A program made the position numbers and the translations under genes. A stretch of 64,000 nucleotides of DNA from Riemerella columbina DSM 16469 (GTDB lineage Bacteria > Bacteroidota > Bacteroidia > Flavobacteriales > Weeksellaceae). Below, piece by piece: positions 43,402-52,977 of the stretch. The stretch's first letter is position 1. Every line of letters starts with the position of its first letter. The DNA lies in the NCBI RefSeq assembly GCF_000374405.1, contig NZ_KB894282.1, positions 1 through 64,000 of the forward strand, written 5' to 3'. The notes below the pieces were generated by a model. The model did no database searches, was not told where the DNA came from, and saw only the letters and a program-made list of their open reading frames with translations.

Positions 43402-44205
43402 ATGGCGAAAAAAACAATTTTTACCGACTCATTTGGAAACCTCTATTTCTTGAAACGATTTATAATCTTCGTTTTAGGATTGGTATCTTATAGACGCTTT
43501 AACGGGTTCAATAAACTCAAAATTTCAGGGTCTGAAAACTTGGTTGACTTACCACAGAGAAATGTCCTATTTGTATCTAACCACCAAACTTATTTTGCAG
43601 ATGTGGCAGCCATGTACCACGCTTTTTGTGCGGTAAATAATGGCTATCTCAATACCATTAAAAATCCTATTTACCTTCTCAATCCCAAAGTAGATTTCTA
43701 TTATGTAGCAGCGAAAGAAACTATGGATAAAGGGTTGTTAGCTCGTATCTTTAAACTTGCAGGAGCCGTTACCGTTAAAAGAACTTGGCGTGCCGAGGGA
43801 AAAAATGTCAACCGTATGGTAGATATGAGCGAAGTGGAAAACATTGTAAAAGCATTGGATAACGGCTGGGTGATTACCTTTCCACAAGGGACCACTTCTG
43901 CCTTTGCACAAGGTAGAAAAGGAACGGCAAAACTCATTAAACAACAAAAACCTATCGTTATTCCTATTAAAATCAATGGCTTCCGTAGAGCTTTCGACAA
44001 AAAAGGACTGAAAATAAAAGTTACTGGCGTGGAACCGACTATGGAATTTAAACCCGCTTTAGATATTGATTACGAAAACGAAACGGCACAAGAAATCCTA
44101 GAAAAAATTATGTTTGCCATAGAGCAAACCCCAGAGCATAATGTGCTCCATGATTACGACGAGGAACTAAAAAAGAAAAAACAAGAAGAACGCAATAACG
44201 ACTAA
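43402..44205 (+). CDS. 1-acyl-sn-glycerol-3-phosphate acyltransferase-like
   Basis: 267 residues of the PlsC superfamily. Active-site block SNHQTYFADVAAM (about 57-69) shows His and Asp separated by five residues, not the usual four. Substrate block FPQGTTSAFAQGRKG (about 160-174) corresponds to FPEGTRS. N-terminal hydrophobic segment FIIFVLGLVSY may sit in the membrane. Acylates lysophosphatidate or a related lipid. C-terminal tail is highly charged. Confidence 0.83.
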   Translation: MAKKTIFTDSFGNLYFLKRFIIFVLGLVSYRRFNGFNKLKISGSENLVDLPQRNVLFVSNHQTYFADVAAMYHAFCAVNNGYLNTIKNPIYLLNPKVDFYYVAAKETMDKGLLARIFKLAGAVTVKRTWRAEGKNVNRMVDMSEVENIVKALDNGWVITFPQGTTSAFAQGRKGTAKLIKQQKPIVIPIKINGFRRAFDKKGLKIKVTGVEPTMEFKPALDIDYENETAQEILEKIMFAIEQTPEHNVLHDYDEELKKKKQEERNND

Positions 44206-44222
44206 CCATAAAAACACTCCCA

Positions 44223-45560
44223 TTGAAAACACATTTCATCGCTATTGGCGGTAGTGCCATGCATAATCTCGCCATTGCTCTAAAAGATAAAGGCTACCAA
44301 GTAACAGGTTCTGATGATACTATCTTTGAACCTTCCAAATCTAGATTAGCACAAAAGGGTATTTTGCCCGAACAAATCGGTTGGTTTCCAGAAAAAATCA
44401 CCCAAGATATTGATGCTGTAATTCTTGGTATGCACGCCCATGCCGACAATCCAGAATTAGCTAAGGCTAAAGCATTAGGACTAAAAATTTACTCTTACCC
44501 AGAATTCCTTTATGAGCAAAGCAAAGATAAAACCAGAGTGGTTATTGGAGGGTCTCATGGGAAGACCACCATTACTTCGATGATTTTACATGTGTTAAAC
44601 TTTCATCAAAAAGAAGTGGACTTTATGGTGGGAGCGCAATTAGAAGGCTTTGATTGTATGGTGAAAACCACAGCAGAAAATGATTTTATGATTCTAGAAG
44701 GTGATGAATATTTATCCTCACCTATTGATTTGCGTTCTAAATTTTTATTATATCACCCCAATATTGCTCTGATTTCAGGGATTGCTTGGGACCATATCAA
44801 TGTATTTAAAACTTTTGATGATTATATAGAGCAATTTAGAAAATTTGTGGCAACCATTACACCGGGTGGTGTTTTAGTTTATAATGAAGAAGACCCAGAA
44901 GTGGTAAAAGTGGTAGAAACCGCAGAAAACTACTTTAGAAAAATGCCTTATAAAACCCCTGATTACGAAGTAGTCAATCAGCAAGTGTATCTTAAAACCG
45001 AACTAGGCAAAATTCCTGTATCGGTATTTGGTGCTCACAACTTACTCAATATGGAAGGTGCACGATTGATTTGCCAACAATTGGGTATTATGGAAGAAGA
45101 ATTTTATGAGGCAATTATGAGTTTTAAAGGGGCATCTAAACGGTTAGAAAAAGTAGAACGCGACGACCACGCCGTTTTATACAAAGATTTTGCCCACGCT
45201 CCAAGTAAGGTAAAAGCGACCACCCAAGCCTTTGCGAAACAATTTGCCAAGCAAGACACCTACGGTTTTTTAGAGTTACATACTTACTCTTCACTAAACC
45301 CGGAATTTTTGGGACAATACGCTCATGCTTTAGATGCTTTAGACCATGCCGTAGTATTCTATTCCGAAGAAGCCCTTAAGATTAAACGAATGGCACCTAT
45401 TTCCCCAGACTTAATTAAGGAAAAATTCCAAAACCCTAATCTTAAAGTATTTACCGATGCAGAATCTTTACACACCTATTGGGACAGCCTTGATAAAACC
45501 AAAGGTGCATTTCTAATGATGAGTAGCGGTAATTTTGGTAGTTTGGATTTGAAAAGATAA
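44223..45560 (+). CDS. mpl: Mpl, murein tripeptide ligase
   Basis: 445 residues, starting with TTG (no upstream ATG in frame fits). Mur-ligase layout: N-domain FIAIGGSAMHNLAIALKDKGYQVTGSD, ATP loop VVIGGSHGKTTITSMIL near 100-116, MVGAQLEGFD and DGEYLSSP-type EGDEYLSS near 159-166, C-domain KDFAHAPSKVKATTQAF. The HAPS pattern favours Mpl (recycling of L-Ala-gamma-D-Glu-mesoDAP onto UDP-MurNAc) over MurC. Cytoplasmic. Confidence 0.88.
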   Translation: MKTHFIAIGGSAMHNLAIALKDKGYQVTGSDDTIFEPSKSRLAQKGILPEQIGWFPEKITQDIDAVILGMHAHADNPELAKAKALGLKIYSYPEFLYEQSKDKTRVVIGGSHGKTTITSMILHVLNFHQKEVDFMVGAQLEGFDCMVKTTAENDFMILEGDEYLSSPIDLRSKFLLYHPNIALISGIAWDHINVFKTFDDYIEQFRKFVATITPGGVLVYNEEDPEVVKVVETAENYFRKMPYKTPDYEVVNQQVYLKTELGKIPVSVFGAHNLLNMEGARLICQQLGIMEEEFYEAIMSFKGASKRLEKVERDDHAVLYKDFAHAPSKVKATTQAFAKQFAKQDTYGFLELHTYSSLNPEFLGQYAHALDALDHAVVFYSEEALKIKRMAPISPDLIKEKFQNPNLKVFTDAESLHTYWDSLDKTKGAFLMMSSGNFGSLDLKR

Positions 45561-45609
45561 AAAAGGTATAGCGTTTGCAAGTGGTTACCCGAATCATTAT
45601 ACAAACCTT

Positions 45610-46248
45610 ATGAAACTTTATATCATCAGCGGTTTAGGTGCAGATTTCAGCATCTTAGAACGCATTCAATTTCCAGAACATTTAGAACCCGTATTTATCC
45701 CTTGGCTCATGCCAGAAAAAGACGAAGATTTCCATCATTATGTTGATAGAATGGCTGAACCTATTGATACCACCGAAGAATTCTGTTTACTAGGCTATTC
45801 TTTCGGAGGTCTTATCGTTCAGGAAATCCATAAGAAAATCCCTGCTAAAACAATCGTGATTTTGGGGTCTATAAAATCGGATAAAGAAATGCCGATGGTA
45901 GGCAAAACCGCAAGATTTACAAAGATTCCACACCTAATGCCTGCATCGTTCTTCTCAGAAAAATCCGTAATCGTTTATAGCTTTATCCGAAAATTTATAG
46001 AAGCCGATAGCCCCAAAGTAGATAAATACTTTAATGTAAGAGACCCTTATTATTTAAAATGGAGCCTCGAAAAAATTGTAGATTGGAAGTTCGACGAACT
46101 CCCAGATGTGATTCAAGTGATGGGCGATAAGGACTTAGCCTTTCCTATTAAAAATTCCAATCCAGATTTCGTCATTAAGAATGCTACTCACCTCTTCCCT
46201 GCTACAAAATATCGCGAAGTATCGGAAATTCTTAAAAAAGTTTTCTAA
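45610..46248 (+). CDS. Alpha/beta hydrolase
   Basis: 212 residues. Nucleophile elbow LLGYSFGGLIVQE at about 59-71 gives the candidate Ser (GYSFGG), followed by IPAKTIVILGS, and a late VMGDKDLAFPI and NATHLFP carrying the likely acid and His 196. Substrate unknown. Stands alone, 49 nt after mpl. Confidence 0.8.
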   Translation: MKLYIISGLGADFSILERIQFPEHLEPVFIPWLMPEKDEDFHHYVDRMAEPIDTTEEFCLLGYSFGGLIVQEIHKKIPAKTIVILGSIKSDKEMPMVGKTARFTKIPHLMPASFFSEKSVIVYSFIRKFIEADSPKVDKYFNVRDPYYLKWSLEKIVDWKFDELPDVIQVMGDKDLAFPIKNSNPDFVIKNATHLFPATKYREVSEILKKVF

Positions 46249-46265
46249 GTTTATAGAATCTACCT

Positions 46266-46273
46266 TATATTTG
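46266..46273 (+). promoter_or_regulatory. Putative -7 element of sdaA
   Basis: TATATTTG, 23 nt before the ATG. Confidence 0.4.
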
Positions 46274-46296
46274 TAATTCTTTAAATATCATATCCT

Positions 46297-47718
46297 ATGC
46301 AATCAATTAGCGTTTTCGAAATCATCAAAGTAGGCATCGGACCATCCAGTTCACATACCATGGGACCTTGGAATGCCGCAGAACTATTTTTAGATTTGAT
46401 ACGAAGAGAACGCTCTATCCAAGAAGTGAAAGAAGTATTTGTAGAGTTCTATGGTTCATTAGCCAAAACAGGCATTGGACACGGTACTGATATTGCTGGG
46501 ATGCTAGGATTAGCAGGAGAAAATTTTAAAATCATTGATACCACAAAAATCGATGAAAAAATAGAGCATATTAAATCCTCTCAAACCCTTAATTTAGGTA
46601 ACGAAAAAGAAATTCCATTTATCTACGGACATCATTTGGTGCTTAATATGACCGAAAACCTTGATTTTCATCCGAATGGAATGATTTTTAGAGCGGTATT
46701 TAACGATGGGACAGAAATTTCCCAAGATTACTATTCCGTAGGTGGTGGCTTTGTAGCGACTAAAGAAGATAATACGCTAGAGCAAACTTGCGTGCGTACC
46801 CTCTATCCTTGCCATAAAGGTAAAGATATCATCGACAACTGCGAACGGCTGAAATTAGATAAAATTTCTGATTTAATTAAAATCAATGAGGAATCTTGGC
46901 GCAGCCAAGAAGAAACCGAAGCCGAAGCCCTCTATATATGGCAACAAATCAAAGAATGCATCTATAAAGGCGTTAATAAAGAAGGAATTTTACCAGGCGG
47001 GCTTAATGTCACCCGCAGAGCCGCCGCACTTAACAGAAAACTATTGGGCGAAGACAAAGTCTATCACAATATCGATGAGTGGTTTAATCTTGTGGTTAAT
47101 GCTGAAAAAAACTTTAATAATATTACCAAATGGGTCTCGTGTTTTGCGTTAGCAGTCAATGAGGAAAATGCCAGTTTTGGACGCATCATTACCGCTCCTA
47201 CCAATGGTGCCAGCGGTGTCATTCCCGCAGTGCTAATGTATGCTCAAACCTGCACCGAATTTAATTCCAAAGACGATATCATTCACTTCCTATTAGTCGC
47301 GGGTGAAGTGGGGACTTTATTTAAAAAGAATGCTACCATTTCCGCTGCGGCAGGTGGTTGCCAAGCAGAGATTGGCGTTTCTTCGGCGATGGCAGCGGCA
47401 GGGCTTACAGAAATTTCAGGTGGTACTCCAGAACAAGTGCTGATGGCTGCCGAAATCGCTATGGAACACCATTTGGGACTGACTTGCGACCCAATCAAAG
47501 GACTGGTACAAATCCCGTGTATCGAGCGCAATTCTATGGGTGCGATGAAGGCGATTACTGCTTCTAATCTGGCGTTGGAAAGCAATCCCAAAAACGCCCG
47601 CGTCAGCCTAGACCATGTGATAAAATCCATGTGGGAAACCGCCCAAGACATGAATTCTAAATACAAAGAAACCTCAGAAGGTGGCTTAGCCATAGCTGTG
47701 AATATAGCAGAGTGCTAG
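46297..47718 (+). CDS. sdaA: L-serine ammonia-lyase, iron-sulfur
   Basis: 473 residues, single-chain type with beta-like and alpha-like domains fused. Seen: [15 protein letters not shown] at about 13-27, [14 protein letters not shown] near 302-315, and Cys candidates for the [4Fe-4S] cluster at [30 protein letters not shown]. Converts L-serine to pyruvate and ammonia. An isolated gene; its 3' side holds a dispersed repeat. Confidence 0.93.
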   Translation: MQSISVFEIIKVGIGPSSSHTMGPWNAAELFLDLIRRERSIQEVKEVFVEFYGSLAKTGIGHGTDIAGMLGLAGENFKIIDTTKIDEKIEHIKSSQTLNLGNEKEIPFIYGHHLVLNMTENLDFHPNGMIFRAVFNDGTEISQDYYSVGGGFVATKEDNTLEQTCVRTLYPCHKGKDIIDNCERLKLDKISDLIKINEESWRSQEETEAEALYIWQQIKECIYKGVNKEGILPGGLNVTRRAAALNRKLLGEDKVYHNIDEWFNLVVNAEKNFNNITKWVSCFALAVNEENASFGRIITAPTNGASGVIPAVLMYAQTCTEFNSKDDIIHFLLVAGEVGTLFKKNATISAAAGGCQAEIGVSSAMAAAGLTEISGGTPEQVLMAAEIAMEHHLGLTCDPIKGLVQIPCIERNSMGAMKAITASNLALESNPKNARVSLDHVIKSMWETAQDMNSKYKETSEGGLAIAVNIAEC

Positions 47719-48153
47719 CAGTCAAAATCAGCAAAACATTTAGCATAAAAATTACCCTTTAAAATTACCTTATATTTTGGGCGTGCCCCTCTGCCTTTTT
47801 TTAAAAAAAAGGCAAAGCGTCGGTCTACGGGCAGTCGTTCTTTTTTGGCTTTTTCAGAAAAGCCAAAAAAAGGAACTCCAACAATGCCCTCCGCCCTCAC
47901 GCAGAAAAAACATTCTTAGATATTTGTACAATAGATTCGAATTATTTAAAATATAAATTAATCAAAGATATTTCTTAAAAAAATTTCCAACTGATAAAAT
48001 GGAAATAAATCATAAATGAGAAATACAGTACTTTCGACATACAAGATGATAATCATCATTGGATAAATCGTCGTTTAAAAAGAAAATTTTTAAAATCGCT
48101 AAAAACTAATAATCATATTTTTCGTAACTTTACCATCAAAATTAGATTTTATA
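47719..48153. other. 435-nt intergenic region
   Basis: No convincing ORF. It contains copy A of the dispersed structured repeat (47775-47904). The remaining AT-rich part (47905-48153) shows a small palindrome GATGATAATCATC at 48045-48057 and no strong promoter. Confidence 0.5.
47775..47904 (+). repeat. Dispersed structured repeat, copy A
   Basis: About 125 nt beginning TTTTGGGCGTGCC and ending CCGCCCTCACGCAG. Shares GCGTCGGTCTACGGGCAGTC (47817-47836) and a 29-nt 3' block (47876-47904) exactly with copy B at 61.3 kb. Between them is a hairpin (47837-47876; GGCTTTT/AAAAGCC core). GGGCG (47779-47783) can pair with CGCCC (47892-47896) and GGGCA (47829-47833) with TGCCC (47885-47889), implying a multi-helix RNA or DNA fold. 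Confidence 0.75.
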
Positions 48154-49920
48154 ATGACAACTAAAGAAAAAATAACGGCACTCCGTGCCCAAATGAAAGA
48201 ACAAAACATCAATGCATTTATCGTATTTTCAGCAGACCCGCATATGAGCGAATACCTACCGAAAGAGTGGCAAGAAAGAAAATGGCTTTCAGGCTTTACT
48301 GGCTCTGCAGGGTTTGTAGTCATCACCCAAGAACAAGCCGCTTTATGGACAGATGGACGCTATTTTGTACAAGCCCCTATTGAATTAGAAGGCTCTGGTA
48401 TCAGCCTAATGAAAGATGGTATAGAGGGAACTCCTAATTATACCGATTGGATTATAGAGCAAACACCAAAAGGTGGAAAAGTAGCTGTAAATGCCTTAGC
48501 AACCTCACATGCCAATTGGAAAAGTCTTGAAGACAAATTAGCAAAGAAAGATATTCAACTCGTAGATAATCCATTATTGGATAAGATCTGGACAGAAAGA
48601 CCTGAACCTTCCAAAAACGAAGTCTTCACCCAACCCGTAAAGTGGGCAGGACAGTCGGTAGAGGATAAACTATCTGCCATTCGTAAAAAAATGGAGGCGC
48701 AAAATACTTCTGTGCATATTATTTCAAGTTTAGATGATGTGGCGTGGACGCTTAACCTTAGAGGAAGTGATGTGACGAGTAACCCTGTATTTTTAGGTTA
48801 TATTGTGCTTTCTAAAGACGAAACGGTATTGTTTGTAGATACTGCAAAACTTAATTCCGAGGCTCAAAAGCAAATGCAAGACGCCAATGTAAAAGTAATG
48901 CCTTACAACGAATTTTTTAATTATTTAAAGCAATTTAAAAACGAAAATATTTTAATTTCACCTAATACCAATCAATCGGTATTTAATGCTTTAGAAGGCA
49001 ATCATTTTGTACTTTCTGCAGTACCTGGACACCTGATGAAAGCTCAGAAAAACAAGACCGAGTTAGAGGGCTTCCGTAAAGTAATGGTAAGAGATGGGGT
49101 AGCCATGGTGAAATTCCTCTATTGGCTAAAACACCAAGTAGGAAAAGAACCTATGACGGAATATACCATTGGTGAAAAATTGAGAAGTTTCCGTGCAGAA
49201 GGTGAAAATTTTGTGGGCATTAGTTTTGGAAGTATTATCGGTTATCAAGGCAATGGTGCAATTGTCCATTATTCCGCTAAAGAAAACGATTGTAAAGAAG
49301 TCTTTGCAGAAGGGAGTATTTTGGTAGATTCAGGTGGTCAATATTTAGAAGGAACAACGGATATTACAAGAACCGTAAAGTTAGGGAAAGTCTCACAAAA
49401 CTTTATCGATGATTGTACTTTAGTGTTAAAAGGAATGATTCAACTTTCTATTGCTAAATTTCCAAAAGGCACAAGAGGTTTCCATATTGATGCGATTGCC
49501 AGACTTCCACTTTGGATGAAGGGTAAAGATTATGCACACGGTACAGGACATGGCGTAGGCAGTTTTATGAATGTACACGAAGGACCTCAAAATATTCGTA
49601 AAGATATGAACCCTCAAGAATTACTACCAGGAATGGTTTGTTCTAATGAACCAGGATTTTATTTAGAAAACGAATACGGAATTCGTCATGAGAATTTAAT
49701 CGCTGTAAAAGAAGTGGAAACTACCCCATTTGGAACATTCTACAACTTTGAAACCCTTACCATTTGTCCATTCGATAAAGAGATCTTCAACAAAGAGTTG
49801 ATGACAGATGTGGAAATTAAATGGTTAAACGATTACCACAAATGGTGCGAAGAGAAATTAGCCCCGCATCTGGAAGGCGATGTAAAAGCATGGTTTCTAG
49901 ACATGGTAAAGCCTTTGTAA
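48154..49920 (+). CDS. Xaa-Pro aminopeptidase (three-domain type)
   Basis: 588 residues. Two N-terminal creatinase-like domains (SADPHMSEYLPKEWQERKWLSGFTGSAG near 29-56; DDVAWTLNLRGSDV near 190-203) and a C-terminal pita-bread metallopeptidase with metal ligands in VDSGGQYLEGTTDITRT, GTGHGVGSFMNVHEGP, MVCSNEPGFY and GIRHENL. Removes N-terminal residues before proline. The three-domain layout is like the eukaryotic APP1 form, and longer than E. coli PepP. Confidence 0.93.
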   Translation: MTTKEKITALRAQMKEQNINAFIVFSADPHMSEYLPKEWQERKWLSGFTGSAGFVVITQEQAALWTDGRYFVQAPIELEGSGISLMKDGIEGTPNYTDWIIEQTPKGGKVAVNALATSHANWKSLEDKLAKKDIQLVDNPLLDKIWTERPEPSKNEVFTQPVKWAGQSVEDKLSAIRKKMEAQNTSVHIISSLDDVAWTLNLRGSDVTSNPVFLGYIVLSKDETVLFVDTAKLNSEAQKQMQDANVKVMPYNEFFNYLKQFKNENILISPNTNQSVFNALEGNHFVLSAVPGHLMKAQKNKTELEGFRKVMVRDGVAMVKFLYWLKHQVGKEPMTEYTIGEKLRSFRAEGENFVGISFGSIIGYQGNGAIVHYSAKENDCKEVFAEGSILVDSGGQYLEGTTDITRTVKLGKVSQNFIDDCTLVLKGMIQLSIAKFPKGTRGFHIDAIARLPLWMKGKDYAHGTGHGVGSFMNVHEGPQNIRKDMNPQELLPGMVCSNEPGFYLENEYGIRHENLIAVKEVETTPFGTFYNFETLTICPFDKEIFNKELMTDVEIKWLNDYHKWCEEKLAPHLEGDVKAWFLDMVKPL

Positions 49921-49941
49921 AAAGTGCTAGCACACAATTAC

Positions 49942-49977
49942 AAAAAAAAGCCTATCAAAATTTTGATAGGCTTTTTT
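49942..49977. terminator. Bidirectional terminator between the aminopeptidase and tRNA-Asp
   Basis: AAGCCTATCAAAA against TTTTGATAGGCTT with A and T tracts on both sides. Confidence 0.85.
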
Positions 49978-49981
49978 ATTG

Positions 49982-50055
49982 CGATCCGGACGGGACTCGA
50001 ACCCGCGACCACCTGCGTGACAGGCAGGTATTCTAACCAGCTGAACTACCGGATC
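49982..50055 (-). tRNA. tRNA-Asp (GTC), copy 1
   Basis: 74-nt cloverleaf on the minus strand: acceptor GATCCGG/CCGGATC, anticodon stem CCTGC/GCAGG with loop CTGTCAC (anticodon GTC), T-loop GGTTCGAGTCC, discriminator G. CCA is not encoded. Confidence 0.97.
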
Positions 50056-50073
50056 TAAATATCTAAAAAAATG

Positions 50074-50147
50074 CGATCCGGACGGGACTCGAACCCGCGA
50101 CCACCTGCGTGACAGGCAGGTATTCTAACCAGCTGAACTACCGGATC
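50074..50147 (-). tRNA. tRNA-Asp (GTC), copy 2
   Basis: Identical to copy 1 and 18 nt away in the same orientation; first transcribed of the pair. CCA not encoded. Confidence 0.97.
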
Positions 50148-50246
50148 TTTTTAGAATTATTATTCTGTACTTATTATGATGTACGCTTGTCTGAATAATG
50201 TGGTTGCAAAAATATAACTTTTTATAATACCAACAAAATTTTTATT

Positions 50247-50278
50247 GTAAAAAAAACGCCTTTTATTCAAAAGGCGTT
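50247..50278 (-). terminator. Intrinsic terminator of trxA
   Basis: AACGCCTTTT against AAAAGGCGTT with a T run on the minus strand, just after the trxA stop. Confidence 0.8.
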
Positions 50279-50300
50279 GTAAATCAATCTAATTATTTTA

Positions 50301-50618
50301 TTAAAGATGAGCAAATAACTTGGCCGCAATAGCTTCTTTAGGCGATACACCAACCAATTTTTCTACAACTTCTCCATTTTTAAAAATCAGCATGGTAGGA
50401 ATATTTCTAATACCATACTCCATTGCCGTCTGTTGGTTGTTATCCACATCTACCTTTCCAACTAATGCTTTACCTTCAAAATCGTTTGAAAGCTCATCAA
50501 TGATTGGGGCTAACATTCTGCATGGTCCACACCATACTGCCCAAAAGTCCACCAATACGGGCTTATCTGAACCTAATACTTCATCTTTAAAATTACTGTC
50601 TGTAAATTCTAATGCCAT
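50301..50618 (-). CDS. trxA: Thioredoxin
   Basis: 105 residues, canonical thioredoxin length. Active site FWAVWCGPCRMLAP (WCGPC at about 29-33), cis-Pro in RNIPTMLIFKNGE. Cytoplasmic disulfide reductant; likely electron donor for Tpx at 23.7 kb. TATATTTG promoter element upstream. Confidence 0.97.
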   Translation of the reverse strand: MALEFTDSNFKDEVLGSDKPVLVDFWAVWCGPCRMLAPIIDELSNDFEGKALVGKVDVDNNQQTAMEYGIRNIPTMLIFKNGEVVEKLVGVSPKEAIAAKLFAHL

Positions 50619-50641
50619 AATAATTTTATTTTAATTTTTCA

Positions 50642-50649
50642 CAAATATA
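50642..50649 (-). promoter_or_regulatory. Putative -7 element of trxA
   Basis: TATATTTG on the minus strand, 23 nt before the trxA start. Confidence 0.4.
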
Positions 50650-50694
50650 CTGTATTATATTGATGATAGCATCAATACTTTAAATTGTTATTAT

Positions 50695-51840
50695 CTATAA
50701 TTTTGCTTTTATATCCAACAAAGCTGCCACTAGCGCGTCTATTTCTTCTTTCGTTGTTTGATGGCTAAAAGATACCCTTAGCGGTGTACAAGATTCCATT
50801 TCCTTTTCATCTAAAAGCATCATCATAACCATAGAGGGCTTACTCGCACCAGAACTACAAGCACTTCCTTGCGAAATCGCGATTCCCTTCATATCAAGTT
50901 GCAAACTAAGTAATGGATTTTTAAACGGAAGCAATACACTCAAAACAGTATACAGACTACGGTCTTGCTCAGCACTTCTACCATTAAACTTTACCCCTTC
51001 AATATGTTTTGATAGTTGCTCTATGGTATAATCTTTGATCGATTGTATTTTCTCTTTATAAGATTGTAAATGTTCCATTGATAATTCCAATGCTTTGCCT
51101 AAACCTACAATTCCGCAAACATTTTCCGTTCCAGCTCTTAGGCTACGCTCTTGTGGTCCTCCAGTAATCAACGCTTTTAATCCAGAAGACTTTCTGATAA
51201 ATGCAAAGCCTGACCCCTTAGGTCCAAAAAATTTATGAGCACTACAAGAAGCAAAATCCAACGGCGTATCTTCAAAATCTAATTCCAAATGTGCCACAGT
51301 TTGTACCGTATCAGAATGGAATAGAGCACCATTGTCTTTGCACAGTTTCGCTATTGCTTTAATATCATATAAATTCCCTACCTCGTTATTAGCATGCATT
51401 AAAGACACCAAAGTTTTTTTGTCTGATGATGCCAACTGTGTTTTCAGTTGCTCCAAATCTAAATCACCTTTTGAATCTGGACGAAGGTAAACCAACTCTA
51501 CCTCTTTCCTTTTCTTCATGTCTAGACAAGTTTCCGCTACACACTTATGCTCCAATGGCGAGGTTATAATGCGCTCTATACCCAAGTGTTCCACACAAGA
51601 TTTAATAATCATATTGTTGGATTCCGTACCACACGAGGTAAACACAATTTCACTGGGTTGCACATTCAATGTTTCTGCTACTTGGCGGCGTACCTCTTCA
51701 ATTTTGGTTTTGGCTTCTTGACCAATACTATGGGTAGACGAAGGGTTCCCATATTGATTTTTCATAGACGCTACCATTGCTTCAATCACTTCTTCCGACA
51801 AGGGTGTCGTAGCTGCGTAATCTAAATATATTTTTTCCAT
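50695..51840 (-). CDS. Cysteine desulfurase (NifS/IscS-like)
   Basis: 381 residues. PLP enzyme start IYLDYAATTPLSEEV, TESNNMIIKS, HSDTVQTVAHLELD, Lys of SAHKFFGPKGSGF (Schiff base), and the mobile catalytic-Cys loop SQGSACSSGASKPS. Releases sulfur from cysteine for Fe-S clusters or tRNA thiolation. No isc or suf gene is adjacent. ATG overlaps the stop of the PrcB-like lipoprotein by one base. Confidence 0.92.
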   Translation of the reverse strand: MEKIYLDYAATTPLSEEVIEAMVASMKNQYGNPSSTHSIGQEAKTKIEEVRRQVAETLNVQPSEIVFTSCGTESNNMIIKSCVEHLGIERIITSPLEHKCVAETCLDMKKRKEVELVYLRPDSKGDLDLEQLKTQLASSDKKTLVSLMHANNEVGNLYDIKAIAKLCKDNGALFHSDTVQTVAHLELDFEDTPLDFASCSAHKFFGPKGSGFAFIRKSSGLKALITGGPQERSLRAGTENVCGIVGLGKALELSMEHLQSYKEKIQSIKDYTIEQLSKHIEGVKFNGRSAEQDRSLYTVLSVLLPFKNPLLSLQLDMKGIAISQGSACSSGASKPSMVMMMLLDEKEMESCTPLRVSFSHQTTKEEIDALVAALLDIKAKL

Positions 51841-52346
51841 TATTTAATCACTATGGTTTTAAATTCATAAGTCTTTGGAACAGAGAATACCATATAAGGG
51901 GTCGATATTACTTGTATTGCCATTTCCCGATCTGGAAATTTACTCGGTGGATCTTTTTTGAGGTAGACCTCTAGCACCCCATCTACTAATGCAATACGCT
52001 CAATCCCTTTTGGTGTATGATCGCCAGAGCGGAACTCGCCAAAATTATATAAAATAACGGTTTGATGTTCTGGAAATACAACTTTTGAATCGGTAGATTT
52101 AGACTGTTCTTCTTTTAATATAAAATCGTTCCCACCTAGCATCGCGTCGAGTTCAGATTGTGTCTTGAGTATTCTAAAACCTTGCTGCTGAGTTCCTCCA
52201 TTAAACTCTGCATGAAATAAATAATCTTGACTATTATAGTCTTCTATCGTCTGCGTAGTCGAGTGCTGTTCTGCCATAATTTTCTTATTTTGAGGCGTAC
52301 ACATAGTACATAGGCATAATCCTGATATTAAAAATAAATGTTTCAT
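51840..52346 (-). CDS. Lipoprotein with PrcB-like C-terminal domain
   Basis: 168 residues. Signal peptide with a Cys (about residue 16) in a lipobox-like LCTMC context, although two alternative cysteines precede it. The C-terminal region (TVILYNFGEFRSGDHTPKGIERI, VISTPYMVFSVPKTYEFKTI) resembles the PrcB_C domain found in Bacteroidota envelope proteins. The role is unknown. Translationally coupled to the cysteine desulfurase gene by TAATG. Confidence 0.7.
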   Translation of the reverse strand: MKHLFLISGLCLCTMCTPQNKKIMAEQHSTTQTIEDYNSQDYLFHAEFNGGTQQQGFRILKTQSELDAMLGGNDFILKEEQSKSTDSKVVFPEHQTVILYNFGEFRSGDHTPKGIERIALVDGVLEVYLKKDPPSKFPDREMAIQVISTPYMVFSVPKTYEFKTIVIK

Positions 52347-52386
52347 ATTGATGTGATTTTGGTGCTAAAATACAAAAAATAATCCA

Positions 52387-52977
52387 TCAATGAAAAAAAC
52401 GAAAATGACCTTCATTTGCCCAATCCAACATCGGTCGGTCGCCATTGGTATCGCCAAACGCTATGCTTTTGTCATAAACTAAATCTTGGGTTGCCATTTC
52501 TATCCTCCTTACTTTTTCTTCACCATTACAATTCTTGGTTTTAAATTTCCCCGTAAATTGTTCCCCTTCAAATAGTGCTTCAGTCGCTAATAAATTCATA
52601 CCAAACGCTTCAGCAAAAGGACTTACCCAAATATCCAAAGATGCCGTTACGATATAACTATAAGTTTGAGAACGGTCTATACTTTTTATAAAATCCAATG
52701 CATTGTTTCTAATAATTTTAGGGTAATATTGTTCAAAAAATGCTTGCGAAGTTTTATATAGCTTCGTTTTGGTCTCCCCTTTTAAAACCCCAGAAATAAA
52801 ACTTTCTTTCACCTTTTGAGCATTCATTAACTTTAATTTTAAAAGTATAAATAATGGCAAATACTTTATGAATTGGATATAATATTTCTTTCGGTTGTAA
52901 AACTTTAGATACAGAAACATCGTATCTTTGGTTGTAAGCGTGCCATCAAAATCAAAAAGGTAGAGTTTTTTCATCAT
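52387..52977 (-). CDS. HAD-family phosphatase (IB type)
   Basis: 196 residues. Motif I LYLFDFDGTLTT (DFDGT), motif II in YIVTAS, motif III K-x with KVRRIE, motif IV FGDTNGDRPML. Serine-phosphatase-like subclass with a helical cap (YLKFYNRKKYYIQFIKYLPL). Substrate unknown. Start overlaps the stop of the preceding 477-residue gene by one base; Met-Met leaves the start uncertain by one codon. Confidence 0.85.
   Translation of the reverse strand: MMKKLYLFDFDGTLTTKDTMFLYLKFYNRKKYYIQFIKYLPLFILLKLKLMNAQKVKESFISGVLKGETKTKLYKTSQAFFEQYYPKIIRNNALDFIKSIDRSQTYSYIVTASLDIWVSPFAEAFGMNLLATEALFEGEQFTGKFKTKNCNGEEKVRRIEMATQDLVYDKSIAFGDTNGDRPMLDWANEGHFRFFH

Noticed and set aside
45541-45609. Possible small gene between mpl and the hydrolase
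   Set aside because: Only 49 nt of free sequence and no start with a credible frame.
48045-48057. GATGATAATCATC palindrome as an operator
   Set aside because: Short and AT-rich, with no promoter element near it.
49982-50147. Two identical tRNA-Asp genes as a possible attachment-site duplication
   Set aside because: Both copies are complete, tandem and evenly spaced, with no integrase near; simple gene duplication explains them.
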